Shown piece by piece: positions 26,375 to 34,909 of a stretch of 64,000 bases of DNA; within the stretch, counting starts at the first letter, position 1; each line of letters opens with the position of its first letter. The notes beneath the pieces are model-generated. The model ran no database searches. It worked only from the letters and a program-made list of their open reading frames with translations, and was not told the DNA's origin. The translations under genes and the position numbers were made by a program. The DNA lies in contig JAKASR010000004.1 in NCBI GenBank assembly GCA_021818955.1, positions 36,365-100,364 on the forward strand. The letters are read 5' to 3'. The DNA comes from Acidobacteriota bacterium (GTDB lineage Bacteria > Acidobacteriota > Terriglobia > Terriglobales > SCQP01).

Positions 26375-27277
26375 TTACGCCTTGGGATGGGCGCGGTCGT
26401 AGACTTCCATCAATTGCCGCAAGTCGGTCTGGGTATAGCGCTGGGTGGTGCTCAAGCTTTCATGGCCGAGCATTTCCTGAATGGCGCGCAGGTCGGCGCC
26501 TTCGCCTAGCAGATGCGAGGCGAAGGCGTGGCGGAAGGTGTGCGGGTGCAGCGAAGGCGGCAGGTTCAGGCGCAGGGCATAGAAGCGGATGCGGCGGCGC
26601 ACCGAGCGCGGATCGAGCCGCTGCCCGGAGCGATTGAGCAGCAGGGCGGAGGTAAAGCCGGCGCCGGCTTTGGCCATCATCGTCCGCCGTTCAGGCAGAT
26701 ACGCCCGGAGGGCCTCCAGGGCTTTATTGCCGAACGGGACCAGGCGTTCCTTGCGCCCTTTGCCGCGCACGCGGAGCAGTTGCTGCTCGCAATCCAGGTC
26801 TTCGAGATTCAAGCCGGTCAGCTCGCTGACGCGCAAGCCGCAGCCGTAGAGCAGTTCCAGCAGGCAGCGATCGCGGGCGGGATAGGGCACGCCTTCGATC
26901 CCGGCGGCATGGTCGAGCAGGTGGCGCATTTCATCCGGCTTGGGGATATGCGGCAAAACGCGGGGCTGGCGCGGCGTGGCGACCAGCTTGGCTGGATTCT
27001 CTTTGATCCGCCCTTCTCGCGCGAGATAGCGATAGCAGGAGCGCAGCGTAGCCAGGCGGCGAGCCAGCGTGCTCTTTCCCACCCCGCGGGCGTCGAGATG
27101 CGCCAGAAAGGCGCGGATGCGCAGATGGTCGATCGTTTCAATCTCGCAATCCGCGCCCAGAAATTCGCTGAACTGGCGCAGATCGGCGGCGTAGTTGCGC
27201 AGTGTGTGCGGGCTGGCGGCGCGCTCGCCGCGCAGATAGTTAGTGAGAAAATCCTGAATGGCTTCGGTCAGCTTCAC
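26375..27277 (-). CDS. xerC: Tyrosine recombinase, XerC/XerD type
   Basis: The 300-residue protein has an N-terminal SAM-like core-binding domain (LRGERAASPHTLRNYAADLRQF) and a C-terminal catalytic domain. Catalytic residues are visible: Arg in CGLRVSELTGL, Lys in GKGRKERLVPFG, HxxR in LHPHTFRHAFASHLL, His in EMLGHESLSTTQRYTQ, and the nucleophile Tyr in the same segment. Its size and sequence fit chromosomal XerC, which resolves chromosome dimers at dif. No dif-like site or mobile-element context is seen next to it. Confidence 0.9.
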   Translation of the reverse strand: MKLTEAIQDFLTNYLRGERAASPHTLRNYAADLRQFSEFLGADCEIETIDHLRIRAFLAHLDARGVGKSTLARRLATLRSCYRYLAREGRIKENPAKLVATPRQPRVLPHIPKPDEMRHLLDHAAGIEGVPYPARDRCLLELLYGCGLRVSELTGLNLEDLDCEQQLLRVRGKGRKERLVPFGNKALEALRAYLPERRTMMAKAGAGFTSALLLNRSGQRLDPRSVRRRIRFYALRLNLPPSLHPHTFRHAFASHLLGEGADLRAIQEMLGHESLSTTQRYTQTDLRQLMEVYDRAHPKA

Positions 27278-27364
27278 GCAAAACCCTTGGCAATCATCGT
27301 TCAGCTTTTAGCTTCCAGCTAAAGCCAATAGCTCCAGGCAAAATCGCCGGCAAAAAACCGAGAG

Positions 27365-27440
27365 TATTCGCCATGCGTCCGGTTTCGGCCGGACCATGGC
27401 GAAAGCGTCAGCGCCTAAAAGTAAAAGCGGCCGAGCCGCT
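27365..27440 (+). repeat. Dispersed palindromic element, copy 2 (A sub-unit only)
   Basis: TTCGCCATG and CATGGCGAA enclose GTCCGG-TTTCGG-CCGGAC, making a long stem with a single bulged C (27367-27403). GCGTCAGCGCC, AAAAGTAAAA and an AGCGGC-CGA-GCCGCT hairpin follow. The A core matches 20105-20077 on the minus strand and 54334-54375 on the plus strand. The element lies in the 271-base gap between xerC and the YkvA-family gene, which holds no gene. Confidence 0.6.
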
Positions 27441-27527
27441 TAACGCTCAACTGCTATGACTTTAAACGGAAAAAGGGCCGCGGGTGGCGAAGAAATGCTT
27501 CCGCCTATTGCCAGTTCGGATGCCGGA

Positions 27528-27550
27528 GAAAAGCGGCCTCGCCGCTTTTC
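27528..27550 (-). terminator. Terminator-like hairpin at the end of the YkvA-family gene
   Basis: GAAAAGCGGC and GCCGCTTTTC form a perfect 10-base-pair stem with a 3-base loop. It overlaps the stop codon of the minus-strand gene. The U-run lies within the stem, as in bidirectional terminators. Confidence 0.5.
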
Positions 27551-27836
27551 AGCGGTTGGCGTTTTCCCGCGCGGCGCGCAGTCGGCACTCGCGCATGACC
27601 TCGCCCGGGATCATGCGCCGGGCGATCCACAGCACGGCCGGCAGCAGGATCACTTCGTCGAACAGGCCCAGGATGGGGATGGCGTCGGGAATGAGATCGA
27701 GCGGGCTAAGCAGATAGGCCAGGGCAAACCGCAAAAGCCATTTCGCGGCCTTCGGCGTCCGCGGATCGGCCATCGCCAGGCGATAGACCTTGATTTCCTG
27801 TTTGAGGCGTTGCCAGATTCGCTGGAATCGGTTCAT
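27549..27836 (-). CDS. YkvA-family (DUF1232) membrane protein
   Basis: The 95-residue product has a basic N-terminus and the family core FALAYLLSPLDLIPDAIPIL followed by GLFDEVILLPAVLWIARRMIP. The YxxSPxDLIPD motif is diagnostic for DUF1232. These small proteins are membrane-associated, and their function is not established. The stop codon lies within a terminator-like hairpin. Confidence 0.85.
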   Translation of the reverse strand: MNRFQRIWQRLKQEIKVYRLAMADPRTPKAAKWLLRFALAYLLSPLDLIPDAIPILGLFDEVILLPAVLWIARRMIPGEVMRECRLRAARENANR

Positions 27837-27907
27837 GAAAGCTACCGGCTTACGGCAGCGAGGGCCCCGCCCGCGTTCCGAAACAGAACGGCTGTTCGAC
27901 CCGGCCG

Positions 27908-28480
27908 TTACCGCTTTTTGCGAAGTTCCAGCCAGTCGAAAAAGGCGCTGGGCATTTCCAGCCAGAGCAACAGCCAGTCGGCCATTTCCTGTTTCTGGGC
28001 GCGCAGTTGCGGCCGCAATTTTGCATTAGCGGCCATCTGCAGCGCATGCCGGCGGCAGCGCCGCGCTGCCAGGCGGGCGCGCTCGACCCCTTCGGCATCG
28101 CCCGCCGTTTGTGCGGCGCACAGCGCCTGATGCAGCCGCCGCAGACCGGCTTCCAATTCCTCCGGCGTGGCGAGCGATAACATGCGGTCTTCTTCGCCGC
28201 CGCCATATTCACCCCAGCCGACACGGGCTCCGGCGCGGTGCGCCAGCTCCGCCGCCCTGGCCAGCGTCGGCGCGCGGTACGGTTTCTTCGGCGGCGGCCG
28301 CCGGGCAGCGGCGCTTGCGGCGGCGGCGGCTTCCAGCGCCTCCCGCAAATGCCGCAACTCGGCCTCGCCCGCGACGCGGCCGTCCAAATCCGCTTTCCAG
28401 GAATCGACAATCGCCTTCTGCGTCATAAGCAAGCGGCCGGCTTCAGCGATCAGCGACCGGCTGTTGGAAAAAGACAACAT
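27908..28480 (-). CDS. Hypothetical helical protein
   Basis: The 190-residue product is Ala/Arg/Glu-rich and mostly helical. A basic Pro-rich linker (RRPPPKKPYRAPT, near residue 60) separates two helical parts, and the C-terminus is WLLLWLEMPSAFFDWLELRKKR. No signal peptide or membrane helix is clear. I do not recognise the family. It is transcribed toward the YkvA gene with a 70-base spacing. Confidence 0.45.
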   Translation of the reverse strand: MLSFSNSRSLIAEAGRLLMTQKAIVDSWKADLDGRVAGEAELRHLREALEAAAAASAAARRPPPKKPYRAPTLARAAELAHRAGARVGWGEYGGGEEDRMLSLATPEELEAGLRRLHQALCAAQTAGDAEGVERARLAARRCRRHALQMAANAKLRPQLRAQKQEMADWLLLWLEMPSAFFDWLELRKKR

Positions 28481-28628
28481 TGCTTTTGGAATTAAACATC
28501 ATGAATCAGGGTCCAACTCTCCTGAATATCGCAACGAGTACATAAAAAAAGTTACCAGCTTTCAGCGAACACCCGCCAGCCGGGAAAGCGGCCCGGCCGT
28601 TAACGCGCCAAGCTGAAGGCAAAAGCGC

Positions 28629-29669
28629 TCACTCGCGGCGTTTCAGGTAGCGGCGGATGTTGCGGTCTTGCTGCGCCAGGGTGCGGGAGAAGCGGTGTCC
28701 GCCATGGCCGTTGCTGACGAAATAGAGATATCGGGTGGCGGCCGGGTGCGCGGCCGCCATCAGCGCCGCCTTGCCGGGATTGGCGATGGGACCGGGAGGC
28801 AATCCGGTGTGGAGATAGGTGTTGTAGGGCGAGCGCAGCTTGAGATCGGCGTGGGTCAGTTGATTCCGATCATGGCCCGCCAGCCATTCGGCATAGATCA
28901 CGGTGGGATCCGACTGCAGGGGCAGGCCGATGCGCAGGCGGTTATAAAAAACCCCGGCAACCAGCCGCCGTTCGCCCGCGGCCTGGGTTTCCTTTTCGAT
29001 CAGCGAAGCGAGCGTGACTAATGAGTGCAGATTCTGCGCCTGGGAATCGGCCGGATCGAAGGCGGCGTTGGGCGCCGGCGCGGCGGCGGCAGGCTTCCAT
29101 CCCAGCCGCGTCAACTCGAGCCGGAAGCGGGCGACCATGGCCGCCGCCATCGCGCGCGCGCTTTCGCCAGGGCTGAAATGATAGGTGGCCGGGTAGAGAT
29201 AGCCTTCGAGACTTTGTGCCTGCGGATCGAGGTCGCGCACCGCGCCGCCGCCGGCCGTGGCGCGCAGAAAACGCCCTTGAGGAATTAAGCCGTCGTTTTC
29301 GAGCGCCTGCGCAATTTCAAACCGGTTGTAGCCTTCCGGCACCGTGAAGGAATAATAAAATACTTTGCCGGCGGCGATTTGATGAAAGACCCCGGCCAGG
29401 CTGATAGCCGAGCGGAAGCGATAGCTTCCGGCTTTGAGCGTTGCGCCGCGATGGAACAGGTCCCAAAGCAGAAAAGCCGTGGAACTGCGGATAACTCCCG
29501 CCCGGCGCAATTGAGACGCGATCTGGCTGGTACGCATTCCGGCGCGCACGCGCACGATGCGGGGTGGGTTGAAGCCGCGATCAGGCGCGAACCAGAGCCA
29601 GGCGAGCGCGCCCGCGGCGAGCAAGCCGGCCAGCACCAGCGCGAGCAGTATCTTCCCCGCACGAGGCAT
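28629..29669 (-). CDS. mltG: Endolytic murein transglycosylase
   Basis: The 346-residue protein has an N-terminal membrane anchor (ILLALVLAGLLAAGALAWLW), a LysM-like segment (RVRAGMRTSQIASQLRRAGV) and the YceG catalytic domain. Key motifs are TVPEGYNRFEIAQ, LEGYLYPATYHF near residue 155, the catalytic Glu in LASLIEKETQ near residue 220, GVFYNRLRIGLPLQSDPTVIY, and SPYNTYLHTGLPPGPIANPG near 275. MltG cuts nascent peptidoglycan and sets glycan length. The length is typical. Confidence 0.93.
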   Translation of the reverse strand: MPRAGKILLALVLAGLLAAGALAWLWFAPDRGFNPPRIVRVRAGMRTSQIASQLRRAGVIRSSTAFLLWDLFHRGATLKAGSYRFRSAISLAGVFHQIAAGKVFYYSFTVPEGYNRFEIAQALENDGLIPQGRFLRATAGGGAVRDLDPQAQSLEGYLYPATYHFSPGESARAMAAAMVARFRLELTRLGWKPAAAAPAPNAAFDPADSQAQNLHSLVTLASLIEKETQAAGERRLVAGVFYNRLRIGLPLQSDPTVIYAEWLAGHDRNQLTHADLKLRSPYNTYLHTGLPPGPIANPGKAALMAAAHPAATRYLYFVSNGHGGHRFSRTLAQQDRNIRRYLKRRE

Positions 29670-29831
29670 TTCCCCATTTTAACCGCCAGAATTCTCTAGT
29701 GCGCTACTTGAGCAGTACCCGGCCGGGATGGTTCCATTTCGATTCATTTTTTCGCGCCACTCTCGGGCTTTAACTCTGATTAAAAATCCAGGCTGCGGAA
29801 ACTGGACACTATAATAGGCCGGGAGGAATTC

Positions 29832-30344
29832 ATGTCCATAGCCGAGGTACTGCTCGCCGATTTTGACATTGAAATCGCCAACAATCGCCGCACCCTGGAA
29901 CGCGTTCCGGAGGACAAAGCCGCATACCAGCCGCATGAAAAATCGATGCGGATGGGCCGCCTGGCCAAGCATTGCGCCACCCTTCCGCGCTTCGGCTACT
30001 ACATCATGGCCGACGAAGGCATGGATTTGGCCAACCCCACCCGGCCGCAACCGGATCTGGCCTGGCGCTCGCGGGAAGACTGCCTGCGGCAATTGGATCA
30101 GGCCGCGGAGCAATGCCGCGCCGCGCTGGCCGCGGCTTCGGATGAACGCCTGCGCGCCGTTTGGCCTTTCCGGTTTGGCGAGCAGGTGCTCTCCCAATCT
30201 CCGCGTCTCGTTATCTACCGCCAATTGTTTTTCAACCACATGGTGCATCATGTGGCGCAGTTGGGCGTTTATCTGCGCCTGAATGGCATCCCGGTGCCGG
30301 CGCTTTACGGCCCTTCCGCCGACGAGCAATTTGTGCCGCGCTAG
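29832..30344 (+). CDS. DinB-superfamily protein
   Basis: The 170-residue product is a four-helix DinB-like protein. The expected metal-binding His triad is visible: LAKHCATLP near residue 47 and NHMVHHVAQLGVYLR near residues 137-143. The C-terminal VYLRLNGIPVPALYGPSADE is typical of acidobacterial members. Family members are metal-dependent and some act as thiol transferases; the substrate here is unknown. GGAGG lies directly before the ATG. The APC permease gene follows after 15 bases. Confidence 0.85.
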   Translation: MSIAEVLLADFDIEIANNRRTLERVPEDKAAYQPHEKSMRMGRLAKHCATLPRFGYYIMADEGMDLANPTRPQPDLAWRSREDCLRQLDQAAEQCRAALAAASDERLRAVWPFRFGEQVLSQSPRLVIYRQLFFNHMVHHVAQLGVYLRLNGIPVPALYGPSADEQFVPR

Positions 30345-30359
30345 CTCTCCCTCCGTCCC

Positions 30360-32348
30360 ATGCCCAAACTCGCGCCTGAAGTCTTAAAAATTCCGGTCCC
30401 GGCCGGCCTGCCGCCTCGCGGCCGCTGGGGGCGTTGGATGTTTGCTGGCGGCGGGCTGGACGAATCGCAACTGGGCGAGCGCACCCATCCCTGGTACCGG
30501 GTGATCTGGCTGACCGGGGTCGACTATTTTTCCGATCTGGGTTTTCAGCCCGGCATCACGCTGCTGGCCGCGGGCGCGCTGGCGCTGCCGGCGACCGCGC
30601 TGCTGGTGTTGTTGACGCTGGCCGGCGCGGTGCCGCTCTATGCTCAGGTGGCGCGCCGCTCCTATGCCGGCCAGGGCTCGATTGCGATGCTCGAGCATTT
30701 GCTGCCGGGCTGGGCCGGAAAGATTTTCGTGCTGGCGCTGTTGGGCTTCGCCGGCACCGATTTCCTCATCACCATGACCTTGTCGGCGGCGGATGCCGCC
30801 CGCCATGCCGTGGCCAATGCCTGGCTGCATCCCTATATCGGCGGCGAGCGCGTGGCCATCACGCTGCTGCTGCTGCTATTGCTGGCGGCGGTGTTTTTGG
30901 CCGGGTTTCGCCAGGCCATCGAGGTCTCCATCCTGGTCGCCGTCCCCTATCTGATTCTGAACCTGATCGTCCTGCTGGTCGGGCTGGCGGCGGTGATGCG
31001 GCATCCGGCAGGCATCCAGGCCTGGCGGCTGGCGCTGTTCGCGCGCGGTGGCTGGACTCAGATCTTTATTGCCTCGGCGCTGATTTTTCCCCGGCTGGCG
31101 CTGGGGCTGGGCGGCTTTGAAACCGGCGTCTCCGTGATGCCGCTCATCCGCGGTGCCAACCGCGAAACTGCGCGGGAAAAATCCGGCCCGCCGCTGGAAC
31201 GCATTCACAATACCCGCAAGCTGCTGCTCAGCGCGGGCGTGATCATGGGCGCCCTGCTGCTGCTTTCCAGCTTCGTCTGCCCCTTGCTCATTCCCCCCGC
31301 CGCCTATCGCCTCGGCGGACCCGCCAGCGGGCGCGCGATCGCCTATCTCGCGCACCGCTTGTTGGGCGCGGGCTTTGGCGCGATTTATGACCTGTTCTCG
31401 ATCCTGATTCTCTGGTTCGCGGGCGCTTCCGCCATGGCCGGGCTGTTGAGCCTGCTGCCGCGCTATCTGCCGCGCTTCGGAATGGCGCCGCGCTGGGTCG
31501 CCTACCGCCGGCCGCTGGTGTTGGCCTTGCTGGCGCTGGATGGCCTCATCACCTGGATCTTTCATGCCGGCGTCAATGCCCAGGCCGGAGCTTACGCCAC
31601 CGGCGTGCTGGTGCTGATGCTTTCCGCCGGCATTGCCGTGTCGCTGGCGCTGGGCCATGAAGCGCGTGCGGCCCACCCGCAGCGCGCGCGGCTCGCCTTG
31701 CTGCTGCGGGGCGGCTATTTCTGGCTGGTTACCCTGGTCTTCGCCTATACCCTGACGCTGAATATCGCCGAGCGGCCCGACGGCGTCATCATTGCCAGTT
31801 GCCTGATCCTGCTGCTGCTGACGCTGGGCGGCATCAGCCGCTATCACCGCGCCACGGAAATGCGCATCACTCAGGTGCGCTTTGCCGATCTCGAAACGCG
31901 CCAGGTCTGGGAAGAAGTGTCCGGGCGCAAGGTCAATCTGGTGCCCACGCCGCATGCGTCGCCGGAGGTGCGGCACGCGCTGGCGGCGAAGCTGAGCGAG
32001 CATTTCCGCCTGGAAGGGCCGCTCTGTTTCGTGCACGTGCGGTTGCTCGATAATCGCAGCGAATTTCTGGCGCCGCTGCGGGTGTGGGTGCGGGCGGAAG
32101 GCGCGCATTATGTGCTCGAGGCCGAGGGCGCGGTCGCCGTTGCCAACTCCATTGCCTATCTCAGCCAATTGCTCGATCCGCGCAGCCTGGTGCTGGGGCT
32201 GACGCATAAGAATTTGATGAAGCAATCGCTGCAATACATGTTTTTAGGGCAGGGCGAAGTGGGGCTGATGGTGTATTCCATCCTGGTGCGCTATTGGGAG
32301 TGGGCCCAGCCGGCGCACCGTCCCCTTTTGTTTCTGTTGAGCGAATGA
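30360..32348 (+). CDS. APC-superfamily permease with C-terminal soluble domain
   Basis: The 662-residue protein has about 12 transmembrane segments (residues 60-500) and a soluble C-terminal domain of about 160 residues. The first helix region (WLTGVDYFSDLGFQPGITLLAAG) carries an unwound-helix pattern like other amino acid/polyamine/cation transporters. It resembles large amino acid permeases of soil bacteria, but the substrate cannot be read from sequence. The gene is probably co-transcribed with the DinB gene upstream. Confidence 0.75.
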   Translation: MPKLAPEVLKIPVPAGLPPRGRWGRWMFAGGGLDESQLGERTHPWYRVIWLTGVDYFSDLGFQPGITLLAAGALALPATALLVLLTLAGAVPLYAQVARRSYAGQGSIAMLEHLLPGWAGKIFVLALLGFAGTDFLITMTLSAADAARHAVANAWLHPYIGGERVAITLLLLLLLAAVFLAGFRQAIEVSILVAVPYLILNLIVLLVGLAAVMRHPAGIQAWRLALFARGGWTQIFIASALIFPRLALGLGGFETGVSVMPLIRGANRETAREKSGPPLERIHNTRKLLLSAGVIMGALLLLSSFVCPLLIPPAAYRLGGPASGRAIAYLAHRLLGAGFGAIYDLFSILILWFAGASAMAGLLSLLPRYLPRFGMAPRWVAYRRPLVLALLALDGLITWIFHAGVNAQAGAYATGVLVLMLSAGIAVSLALGHEARAAHPQRARLALLLRGGYFWLVTLVFAYTLTLNIAERPDGVIIASCLILLLLTLGGISRYHRATEMRITQVRFADLETRQVWEEVSGRKVNLVPTPHASPEVRHALAAKLSEHFRLEGPLCFVHVRLLDNRSEFLAPLRVWVRAEGAHYVLEAEGAVAVANSIAYLSQLLDPRSLVLGLTHKNLMKQSLQYMFLGQGEVGLMVYSILVRYWEWAQPAHRPLLFLLSE

Positions 32349-32461
32349 ACGATCGCGCCCGGGGGCTTGGCCGTTTTCTGCTTCGAGCTTTGGCTGGCGC
32401 GATCCATGCGCAGACCTTGTGGCGCGCAGGCTCGGCGGCGCGTTCCTCCGCGCCCCTCCGC

Positions 32462-33298
32462 TTAGGGCTCGAACTTCGGCCACAGGGCGGCATAATCGGC
32501 CGGGCGGGTGATCCATTCGACCGAGCCCGCATCTTCCAAATACTGCCGATAAATCGGGACGCCCGCGCGCAGGCCCAGTTCCGGATAAGAGCGCGCGCGG
32601 CGCGGCCAAAGCGGGCGCGGACGATAGCGCGGGTTGGCGGCCCATTCGATGCGCTCGCCGGCGAGGCGGGGGAAATGGGCAAGCCCGCCGCGGGCGCGCA
32701 CGGCGTCATAGACGAAGCCATATTGGCGATCGCACCAGGCGCCAAAAGCCATGCGGCGGCGCGGATCGGCGTTGATGACCGCATGCGCCCAGCCCGGCGG
32801 CACGACGACCAGGTCGCCCGGCTCGGCGATGACGGCGGCGCAGCGGCCGGGATCGTCGGCGGCGAACTCCTGCGCGTAAACGATCGCTCGCCCTTCCCAG
32901 ATTTCAAACAGCTCCGGCGGCGGCCAGCCGCTATGCGGCGCGATTTTGTGCACATGTCCCTGGCTGCGAACCGGCTCTTCCCCCAATTGACCGGCGGCAT
33001 AGACGACCGCTCCGTAGAGCAGCATGCGGCGCTCGAGATCGGCGCGGTCTTCGCTGCGGCCGACGTCCATGGCAATGCCATACACCGGGTCCGGCCCGTC
33101 GCATTGAGGATCGAGCAGGCTGGCGCGAATGTCTTTCAGGCGGCGGCATTCCACTTCCGGACCGAATACGCCGGGACCGTAATCGAAGCCCAGGCTGGAA
33201 GGCGACAGCGAAATGTTGAAACCCGCATCGAAGGCCGGCGCCGTATCGCGCGCGCCGGCGTTTTCACCGGCCGGGCTTTGGGTGCGCGCTGAATCCAA
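32462..33298 (-). CDS. Cupin-type glucose-6-phosphate isomerase-like protein
   Basis: The 278-residue product contains a cupin fold of the GPI type. Metal-binding positions are visible in RSQGHVHKIAPHSGWPPPELFEIWEG (about residues 110-135) and in PGDLVVVPPGWAHAVINADP (about 160-180). Cupin phosphoglucose isomerases interconvert glucose 6-phosphate and fructose 6-phosphate with a bound metal. The protein is longer than the roughly 190-residue archaeal type, with extra N- and C-terminal segments, so its substrate may differ. The neighbouring gene at 33324 encodes a second, shorter member. Confidence 0.7.
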   Translation of the reverse strand: MDSARTQSPAGENAGARDTAPAFDAGFNISLSPSSLGFDYGPGVFGPEVECRRLKDIRASLLDPQCDGPDPVYGIAMDVGRSEDRADLERRMLLYGAVVYAAGQLGEEPVRSQGHVHKIAPHSGWPPPELFEIWEGRAIVYAQEFAADDPGRCAAVIAEPGDLVVVPPGWAHAVINADPRRRMAFGAWCDRQYGFVYDAVRARGGLAHFPRLAGERIEWAANPRYRPRPLWPRRARSYPELGLRAGVPIYRQYLEDAGSVEWITRPADYAALWPKFEP

Positions 33299-33323
33299 TG
33301 GCTTCGCTTTCAGGGCTACACCC

Positions 33324-33893
33324 TCAAGCCGGAATCAGTTGGGGTTCGCCGCCGCGTTCCACCAGGCGAACGCTGAAGCCGCGTTCCAGGATCGAGGCAT
33401 AGTCGTAGCCGGCTTCGCTGGGCCAGCAGGCGACAAAGGTCAGCGGCGCCGCGCCGGTATTGACGACGCGGTGCGCGGTGAAGCCGGGAATATAGTGCAC
33501 GCTGCCGGGCCGCATGGGTTGAGCCGTGGTCTTGCGGTCCTCATCCATCAGCAGCAGAAAGCCTTCGCCCTGGATGGTGGCATAGTATTCAGCGCAGTCG
33601 CGCCGCCGATGAAAATGGCCCTTGGTCATGAAATACTCGTCGCCGACCCGCCCCGGCTGGATGCTCGAGTTGCCCCAAAACAGGCCGCCGGCGGTGTGGT
33701 CGGGCACGGGCCGCCAATACTGCACGCGGTAAACGATGCGGTCCATCTCCATTGCCTGCCAGGCGGCGCGGTCGGTGAAGATGGCGCCCAGGTCGCGCAT
33801 CAGCGTGTTTTTGGTTTCGATAGCGGGGCCGGCGAGTTGGCCGGTGCTCCAATCGATGACCGTTCCCCTGAAGGCTTCCATCAGGGAAAGCAT
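33324..33893 (-). CDS. Cupin-type glucose-6-phosphate isomerase
   Basis: The 189-residue product has the classic length and motifs of the cupin GPI family: GDEYFMTKGHFHRRRDCAEYY (metal His and Glu residues, about 84-105), IQGEGFLLLMDE, PGSVHYIPGFTAHRVVNTG (second metal His, about 131-147) and ACWPSEAGYDY. It catalyses glucose 6-phosphate/fructose 6-phosphate interconversion in organisms that often lack the classical Pgi. It is followed by a paralogue on the same strand after 25 bases and is divergent from a ROK kinase gene, which fits a hexose-phosphate module. Confidence 0.82.
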   Translation of the reverse strand: MLSLMEAFRGTVIDWSTGQLAGPAIETKNTLMRDLGAIFTDRAAWQAMEMDRIVYRVQYWRPVPDHTAGGLFWGNSSIQPGRVGDEYFMTKGHFHRRRDCAEYYATIQGEGFLLLMDEDRKTTAQPMRPGSVHYIPGFTAHRVVNTGAAPLTFVACWPSEAGYDYASILERGFSVRLVERGGEPQLIPA

Positions 33894-33955
33894 AACGCGG
33901 TTGGCGCCGGAGATGATTACAATGATCCCTGACGCGCGGGACGAGGGAGGAATGC

Positions 33956-34909
33956 ATGAAGGCTTTGGCCGCCGATCTGGGAGGTAGCCACGCCCGTTGC
34001 GCCGTGGTCGAGGATCGCGCCATCGTGGCGCAACAGGCGCTCGTCATGGACGGCGCGGAAAGTTTAGCTTCCGTGCTGCCGTTGCTGGCTGCCAGCCTGA
34101 AAGCGCTGGCGAAGCGCGCCGGCTGGGCGCTGGCGGATTGCGGCGGCGTGGCGCTGAGCTTTTGCGGCATCGTCGACAGCCGCCAGAACCGCATCCTGGC
34201 CACCAATAAAAAATACGACGATGCGCCAGCTATTGACTTGGCCGCCTGGGCGCGGCGCGAATTCGGCCTGGCCTTGCGCGCGGAAAATGACGCGCGCATG
34301 GCGCTGCTGGGCGAGTGGCACGCGGGCGCGGCGCAAGGATGCAACGACACGGTAATGTTCACGCTGGGTACCGGCATTGGCGGGGCGGCGATGATCGGCG
34401 GCCGCCTGCTGCGCGGCCGGCATGCCCAGGCCGGCTGCCTGGGCGGGCACTCGCCGGTTCATTTTTCCGGCCGGGAGTGCACCTGCGGCGCCATCGGGTG
34501 CGCCGAAGCCGAGGCGGCTGGCTGGTCTTTGCCGCTGATCTGCCGCGCATGGCCCGGCTTTGCCGCGAGCGCGCTGGCGCGCGAGCGGCGGCTCGATTTT
34601 GCCGCGCTCTTTCGCCAGGCGCGCGCCCGCGATGCGGTCGCGATAGCTATCCGCGACCGCTGCCTGCGGGTGTGGGCGGTGAATACGGTGGCGGCGATTC
34701 ACGCCTTCGACCCGGAAGTGGTGGTCTATGGCGGCGGCGTAATGGGCAGCGCGGAGGAGATTGTGCCCTTCCTTCAGGCCTACGTCGAGCGGCATGCCTG
34801 GACGCCGTGGGGCAAAGTGCGGGTGCGGGCGGCGAAATTGGGCAATGACGCCGCCCTGCTGGCGGCGCCGCCGCTGCTGAGCGGCGGCGCGGAGGCGCGG
34901 CAAGCTTAA
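33956..34909 (+). CDS. ROK-family sugar kinase
   Basis: The 317-residue protein has the ATP-binding ALAADLGGSHARCAVVED start, a catalytic Asp in RAENDARMALLGEWH near residue 115, the phosphate-2 motif FTLGTGIGGAAMIGG near 140, and the zinc-binding ROK signature CTCGAIGCAE near 180. No helix-turn-helix domain is present, so it is a kinase and not a ROK repressor. Its TAA overlaps the ATG of the isomerase gene (TAATG). The neighbours suggest a hexose or amino-sugar substrate. Confidence 0.88.
   Translation: MKALAADLGGSHARCAVVEDRAIVAQQALVMDGAESLASVLPLLAASLKALAKRAGWALADCGGVALSFCGIVDSRQNRILATNKKYDDAPAIDLAAWARREFGLALRAENDARMALLGEWHAGAAQGCNDTVMFTLGTGIGGAAMIGGRLLRGRHAQAGCLGGHSPVHFSGRECTCGAIGCAEAEAAGWSLPLICRAWPGFAASALARERRLDFAALFRQARARDAVAIAIRDRCLRVWAVNTVAAIHAFDPEVVVYGGGVMGSAEEIVPFLQAYVERHAWTPWGKVRVRAAKLGNDAALLAAPPLLSGGAEARQA

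Noticed and set aside
26375..27277. Integrase of a mobile element
   Set aside because: Length and motifs fit chromosomal XerC, it sits beside purB, and no att sites or cargo genes are seen.
30876..32234. 452-codon Gln/Arg-rich minus-strand frame
   Set aside because: It is antisense to the APC permease; the composition is what reverse-complemented Leu/Ala codons give.
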